A stretch of 9,466 nucleotides of DNA, from the NCBI GenBank assembly GCA_030145005.1, contig JAQYWJ010000025.1:1-9466 (forward strand), written 5' to 3'. The notes beneath the pieces are model-generated. The model did no database searches. It was not told the DNA's origin and saw only the letters and a program-made list of their open reading frames with translations. Source of the stretch: Desulfobacter sp. Its GTDB lineage: Bacteria; Desulfobacterota; Desulfobacteria; Desulfobacterales; Desulfobacteraceae. Shown piece after piece: positions 5,810 through 9,466 of this stretch (the first letter of the stretch is position 1; each line of letters begins with the position of its first letter). The position numbers and the translations under genes were made by a program.

Positions 5810-6485
5810 CCGAACAGACTGCGGATTTACCTTGGTGGAAGTGATGGTGGCACTTGTTATTTTTTCATTTGTTATGGTCATGCTGTTTTCATCTTTTAAT
5901 TCATTTATATCCACAGGGCAGTCCATTGCACACGGTGTTGACTATAATGAACGGGCCAGGGATGCATTCAGAAGAATTATAGATGATCTGACCGATATAT
6001 ATGTGCCGGAATCCAGGATAATAAGTGTTCAGAACAGTGTCGATGGTCAGGACGTGGATACTTTGCAGATGACCGGCGGTGAGAGCAGCGTAGGTGGAGA
6101 GACGTTTTCCACCCTTGGATTTGCCTGTCTTTCAGGGCTTCAGACGGGCCGTAGCAGGCCGTCCGGTGTCGTTCGTGTAACCTATTACGTTCGAAAAAAC
6201 AGCCAGGAATTGTTTGATCTTTGTCGGGCTGAGTGCCCCATTGGCAGTGACAGGGACACAGACCCGTGCTCAGATCCGGTCCTTGCAGAAAATATTACCG
6301 GATTTACCATTGACTTCATTGATGCAAAGCTTAATGAATACCAAGATTGGGATGCGGATAAAGACAGTGACGGCGCATCCATTCCTTGTGTGTTGAATAT
6401 CAGGTTGGCCCTGGGAAGTGAAAACAAAGAAAAAGTATTTGAAACTGCCGTGGTTTTACCGGTACAGGGGCAGACCAGTGAATAA
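5775..6485 (+). CDS. gspJ: Type II secretion minor pseudopilin GspJ
   Basis: A 236-residue minor pseudopilin. The cleavage site is DCG^FTLVEVMVALVIF (after G17, Glu at +5 = E22), the helix runs about 18-40, and the YNERARDAFRRIIDDL segment (about 57-72) is typical of the family. The C-terminal half includes RVTYYVR and a D/W-rich segment before the last strands, as in GspJ proteins, which pack with GspI and GspK at the pseudopilus tip. The mature protein has five cysteines (118, 150, 154, 165, 205) that could form periplasmic disulfides. An Asp-rich run D191-W-D-A-D-K-D-S-D-G200 resembles a DxDxDG calcium loop. The start at 5775 has an AGGGGGA Shine-Dalgarno sequence about 11 nt upstream; a Met at residue 7 (5793) is an alternative. 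It overlaps gspI by 35 nt and gspK by 8 nt. Confidence 0.92.
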   Translation: MLKHSDMPLQVNRTDCGFTLVEVMVALVIFSFVMVMLFSSFNSFISTGQSIAHGVDYNERARDAFRRIIDDLTDIYVPESRIISVQNSVDGQDVDTLQMTGGESSVGGETFSTLGFACLSGLQTGRSRPSGVVRVTYYVRKNSQELFDLCRAECPIGSDRDTDPCSDPVLAENITGFTIDFIDAKLNEYQDWDADKDSDGASIPCVLNIRLALGSENKEKVFETAVVLPVQGQTSE

Positions 6486-7590
6486 TATTTACAGCAATCA
6501 GAAAGGGGTGGCACTGATTGCCACCATTGCTGTGGTTGCCATTCTCTGTGTGGTGGCGTTGGAGGCCGGGCGTCTTGCAAAGCAGGCAGCTTCGGGGACC
6601 ATCACGGAAAACAATATGTTTGCAGCCCGGGAAATGGCCATGTCCGGTATTCATCTGGCCATGATGATTCTGGCCATGGACGGGGCAGACAACGAGATTG
6701 ATTCCATTCAGGAACCATGGGCGGATCCGGAACAGATTGCCCTGGCTGTGGCCGCCATAGGCCTTAACCCGGCAGATTTATCCTTAAAAATTTCTGATGA
6801 AATGGGAAAATTGCAGTTAAATGCATTGCTTAAACAATTTCCCGGCAATGACCCCAATGATGATCAGATGGTAATCTTGGAACGGTTTTTAACCCTGGCG
6901 GCTCCGGAAGATAAGCCCGAAGAGGCCGGCAGCGCCGTTGAAATTGTCAATGCGCTTAAGGACTGGCTTGACTCAAAGGACGATGATACCATAACAGGGT
7001 TGACAGGTGCCGAGTCAAACTATTATGAATCCCTGGATGTGCCTTATACTTGTAGCAATGGGCCCTTAAGGCATATTAGTGAATTATTTCTTGTCAAAGG
7101 GGTTGTTGACTCAATTTTATCCCCGTCATATATCAGTCAGGGGATGGATGAGCCGATCCAGGCGGATGTAAAGGACATGTTCACAGTATACGGCCTTTCA
7201 CAAGATCAGGATTCAAAAGAGAACCGGTTTGCATTTTCAGGCATGGTTAATATCAATACCGCCCCGGTGGCGGTGCTTGCAGCGCTTTTGCCCGAAGGCC
7301 GGGACTTAAATGCCCAGGACCTTGCCGACTATCGGTCTGACAAGGCAAGCTTAGGCCAGGAATATACCCATACCCTTGAATCCGGGTGGTTTGAGGATGT
7401 CATTGCCCTAAACGATGATGAGAAAAAGGCGTTTAAAAAGGTGATTACCTATTCAAGCAGTGTTTTCAGCGCAGACTGTACCGCTAAAAAAAATGGTTAT
7501 CAAGTGACCCTGCACGCTGTAATCAAACGGGAAAAACAGGATATGACAGGCAAATGGTCCTGCCGGATTCTTCAAATGGAAAGAGGATAG
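6478..7590 (+). CDS. gspK: Type II secretion minor pseudopilin GspK
   Basis: A 370-residue GspK, the largest minor pseudopilin, which caps the pseudopilus tip. The leader is short (MNNIYSNQKG^VALIATIAVV, cut after G10). Position +5 is Ala, not Glu, which is the known exception for GspK and is consistent with a tip position. Family motifs are DEMGKLQLNALL (107-118), an acidic WLDSKDDD stretch followed by GAESNYYESL (163-186; calcium sites lie in this region in solved GspK structures), the CSNGPLRHISEL segment (192-203) and VNINTAP (257-263). The start is a GTG at 6478 with AGGGG about 7 nt upstream, overlapping the gspJ stop. A further GTG at 6418 would add 20 Lys/Arg/Tyr-rich residues and overlap gspJ by 68 nt with no good Shine-Dalgarno sequence, so it is rejected. 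The gspL start follows 3 nt after the stop. Confidence 0.94.
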   Translation: MNNIYSNQKGVALIATIAVVAILCVVALEAGRLAKQAASGTITENNMFAAREMAMSGIHLAMMILAMDGADNEIDSIQEPWADPEQIALAVAAIGLNPADLSLKISDEMGKLQLNALLKQFPGNDPNDDQMVILERFLTLAAPEDKPEEAGSAVEIVNALKDWLDSKDDDTITGLTGAESNYYESLDVPYTCSNGPLRHISELFLVKGVVDSILSPSYISQGMDEPIQADVKDMFTVYGLSQDQDSKENRFAFSGMVNINTAPVAVLAALLPEGRDLNAQDLADYRSDKASLGQEYTHTLESGWFEDVIALNDDEKKAFKKVITYSSSVFSADCTAKKNGYQVTLHAVIKREKQDMTGKWSCRILQMERG

Positions 7591-7593
7591 ACC

Positions 7594-9042
7594 ATGGCAG
7601 ACCCCCTTTTGATCATTCGTGAAAATCGCACAGGGATTGATGCCTGGCTGGTGGGTGGACGCGGCAAAGCCCAACCTGTTCAGGATTTGGCCCGTGTGGC
7701 CTATGAAGATCTGGAAACGGTTGGGGAAGATCAGACCCTGTTTGATGCGGGACTGGCATCTGTTGTCCAGACCATTGACATGAACCGCAGCATTCAGGTC
7801 ATGCTCCTTTTACCGGCCGGACGGTTTTATTTTCGACATATCAGCTTGCCCTTTACATCCCGGTCAAAAATCCGGCAGGTCCTGCCCCTGGAACTTAAAA
7901 CCCGGTTTCCAAAGGAACTGGGACCTGTGGTGACGGATTTTTTCCGGTATGAACTGAGAACACAACAGTCAACCCCTTTGGTCTTTTCCGGGTCCATTGA
8001 GGAAGAGATACTTAAGTCTTACCATGCAAGCCTTACGGCAGCCGGTCTTAAACCTGTAGCCATTGCACCCGGAGCCCTGACCATGGTTGCCTCTTTTCTT
8101 AAACAGAATAAAGAAAAGAAAAATTTTGTTTTCCTGGACATGGACGGATGTGAGATGGCTTTAATTCTGGTGGCACAGGCAAATGTGGTGCAGGTTCGCA
8201 CCCTTCCCGGTGACGCAGCGTTCCAACTGGTGGACCAGACCATCAGGCAGATGCTTTTAGGGGTCTGGCAGCGTTTTGGTGTAACGGATCCCTTTCCTAT
8301 TTATATCTGTGGAAATCTTGGCGACTCCGCCCAAAAGGGGATGTATAATGCCCTTGCAGATATTTTTAAGTTCCAGTCGGATTTTACCGGTCAGGTTGTT
8401 TGCGAACCGGAACTGCCGGAGCCGCTGAACGGACCGGCCTTTGTGGATGTATCCCAGTGTCTTGCATTGATGTCCCCGGACCTTGGGGTGCTGAACATGT
8501 GCCGGGGAAAATACGGTTCAGATTCATTTGTCCGGGTATACGCGGGCTATATCACAAGCTGCGCTGCCCTGGCCTTGCTTGCCTTTATTCTAATCATGGT
8601 CAATATCCACATGGACATATCACGGCTTGAAAAACAGATTGATCAGCAAAACCAGGCCATGACCGCCATTTATAAAAAGGCATTTCCGGATAAAAGAATA
8701 GGAAACATTGACCCTTTGCTGCTCATGCAGGCAAGTGTCGGGGAATTGACCCGGGGCGGCTCTGCAAATGCCGACGCTGAAGACTTAGACCGTGTGCAGG
8801 CCGGCAATATCCTGCTTGATCTATCCCTTTGTATTCCTGGAACCGTGGATGTTCAGGTGGACCGGCTGATGCTGGATAAGGCGCGGATGATTCTGTCCGG
8901 GTCTGCGGATAATTATAATACCATTGATCAGGTAAAGGGCTTCATTGAAAAGTCGCCGTTTTTCAAAAGGGTGAATATCGGCAGTGCCGTGGCAGGAAAG
9001 GGCGGTAACCGGGTGGATTTTAAATTCATTATTGAGATCTGA
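7594..9042 (+). CDS. gspL: Type II secretion inner-membrane protein GspL
   Basis: A 482-residue bitopic protein of the assembly platform. In the family, the N-terminal cytoplasmic part has an actin-like (PilM-like) fold and docks the ATPase GspE. Here it spans about 1-305 and includes the LPGDAAFQLVDQTIRQ block and the typical LNMCRGKYG (300-308) just before the membrane. One transmembrane helix (about 317-340, GYITSCAALALLAFILIMVN) follows, then a coiled-coil-like stretch (DISRLEKQIDQQNQ) and a periplasmic ferredoxin-like domain that pairs with GspM. The C-terminus (ILLDLSLCIPGTVDVQVDRL, SGSADNYNTIDQVKGFIEKS) fits that domain. At 482 residues it is somewhat longer than typical GspL proteins. 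AGAGGA lies 6 nt before the ATG. It is 3 nt after gspK and 2 nt before gspM, so coupled expression is likely. Confidence 0.93.
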   Translation: MADPLLIIRENRTGIDAWLVGGRGKAQPVQDLARVAYEDLETVGEDQTLFDAGLASVVQTIDMNRSIQVMLLLPAGRFYFRHISLPFTSRSKIRQVLPLELKTRFPKELGPVVTDFFRYELRTQQSTPLVFSGSIEEEILKSYHASLTAAGLKPVAIAPGALTMVASFLKQNKEKKNFVFLDMDGCEMALILVAQANVVQVRTLPGDAAFQLVDQTIRQMLLGVWQRFGVTDPFPIYICGNLGDSAQKGMYNALADIFKFQSDFTGQVVCEPELPEPLNGPAFVDVSQCLALMSPDLGVLNMCRGKYGSDSFVRVYAGYITSCAALALLAFILIMVNIHMDISRLEKQIDQQNQAMTAIYKKAFPDKRIGNIDPLLLMQASVGELTRGGSANADAEDLDRVQAGNILLDLSLCIPGTVDVQVDRLMLDKARMILSGSADNYNTIDQVKGFIEKSPFFKRVNIGSAVAGKGGNRVDFKFIIEI

Positions 9043-9044
9043 TT

Positions 9045-9466
9045 ATGTTTGAATTTTCAACACGGGATAAAAAAGTTATGGTCGCAGGCACTGTCTTTCT
9101 TGTGCTGTTCAGTCTTGTCTGGTTTGTTTATCTGCCGGCCGTGGACAAGCGCGCAATACTTGAAAAAAAGGTGGTGTCAAAAGCCCGGGATCTTGAGCTG
9201 ATGCAGACCCTTGAAATGACACGTCGGCAATACGCAAAAAGTTTTGATCTGGAAAAAGAGGCACTTGAAAAAAGAGGGCCTAAGTTTACGCTGTTTTCCT
9301 TTTTGGAGTCTCTGTCATCCAAGAGTCTTGTGAAAAAAAATGTTGCTTATATGAAACCGTTTTCCCAGGATATGGAAAACAGCGATTATATACGTTCCCG
9401 GGTAACGGTCAAGCTTCAGCAGGTATATTTAAAAGGCCTGGTGGATTTTCTTGTCAGAGTTGAAAC
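9045..9466 (+). CDS. gspM: Type II secretion protein GspM-like (partial, cut by window end)
   Basis: An open frame from the ATG at 9045 runs off the window, giving 140 residues without a stop. It starts 2 nt after the gspL stop, with only a weak GAG upstream. A short cytoplasmic N-terminus (MFEFSTRDKK) is followed by one transmembrane helix (about 12-30, MVAGTVFLVLFSLVWFVYLP), a charged coiled-coil-like helix (about 33-78) and the beginning of a small periplasmic domain (FTLFSFLESLSSKSLVKKNV, YIRSRVTVKLQQVYLKGLVDFL). This layout is that of GspM, the GspL partner in the inner-membrane platform. Position after gspL strongly supports it. Sequence motifs are weak in this family, and a PilO-like protein has the same architecture. 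The C-terminus lies outside the window. Confidence 0.85.
   Translation, partial: MFEFSTRDKKVMVAGTVFLVLFSLVWFVYLPAVDKRAILEKKVVSKARDLELMQTLEMTRRQYAKSFDLEKEALEKRGPKFTLFSFLESLSSKSLVKKNVAYMKPFSQDMENSDYIRSRVTVKLQQVYLKGLVDFLVRVE

Noticed and set aside
5258..5926. 222-codon minus-strand open frame
   Set aside because: It lies antisense across gspH, gspI and gspJ, all of which show clear prepilin cleavage motifs. The translated product has no family features.
6418..6477. Extended gspK start at GTG 6418
   Set aside because: It would give a 68-nt overlap with gspJ and no good ribosome binding site. The GTG at 6478 has AGGGG at the right distance and yields a normal 10-residue leader.

Overview
The window looks like chromosomal DNA from a Gram-negative, probably sulfate-reducing Desulfobacterota bacterium (Desulfobacteraceae-like). 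This rests on gene content and protein flavour only and has not been tested by a search. Everything from about position 900 onward is well-formed, ordinary gene content. The unusual part is the AT-rich first 0.9 kb.

Positions 1-557 hold no gene. They contain a 12-bp perfect inverted repeat, a weak terminator-like structure, a second near-perfect inverted repeat, and then about 195 nt (345-540) that can fold into many hairpins closed by a GTCAAC/GTTGAC stem. That last block resembles the structured RNA ends of OMEGA-type elements (HEARO/IscB or IS605/TnpB), but no nuclease or transposase gene is present. It is followed by a very small J-domain protein (558-776). This protein may be truncated at a run of nine A, because the -1 frame stays open for 18 more residues.

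Positions 902-4094 on the minus strand form a recombination/replication operon, transcribed dnaX, ybaB (ebfC), recR and a YkgJ-type CxxCxxCC protein. dnaX-ybaB-recR is a classic linkage. It joins the DNA polymerase III clamp loader, a nucleoid-associated protein and the RecFOR pathway protein RecR. A good sigma70-type promoter (4143-4171) lies just upstream and decides the dnaX start.

Positions 4314-9466 on the plus strand form a tight type II secretion operon in the order gspG-H-I-J-K-L-M. The last gene is cut by the window edge. It encodes the major pseudopilin (G), the four minor pseudopilins (H, I, J, K) and two inner-membrane assembly-platform proteins (L, M). Most genes overlap or are separated by 2-3 nt. 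A strong promoter (TTGACA, 17 nt, AATAAT) lies at 4215-4243, back to back with the dnaX promoter. The remaining parts of the machine (gspC, D, E, F and the prepilin peptidase) are not in the window.

I do not see a convincing new multi-gene system. The observations most worth a second look are the stand-alone structured non-coding block at 345-540, the J-domain gene ending at an A9 run, the 46-residue leader of GspH, and the Asp-rich calcium-loop-like insert in GspJ.
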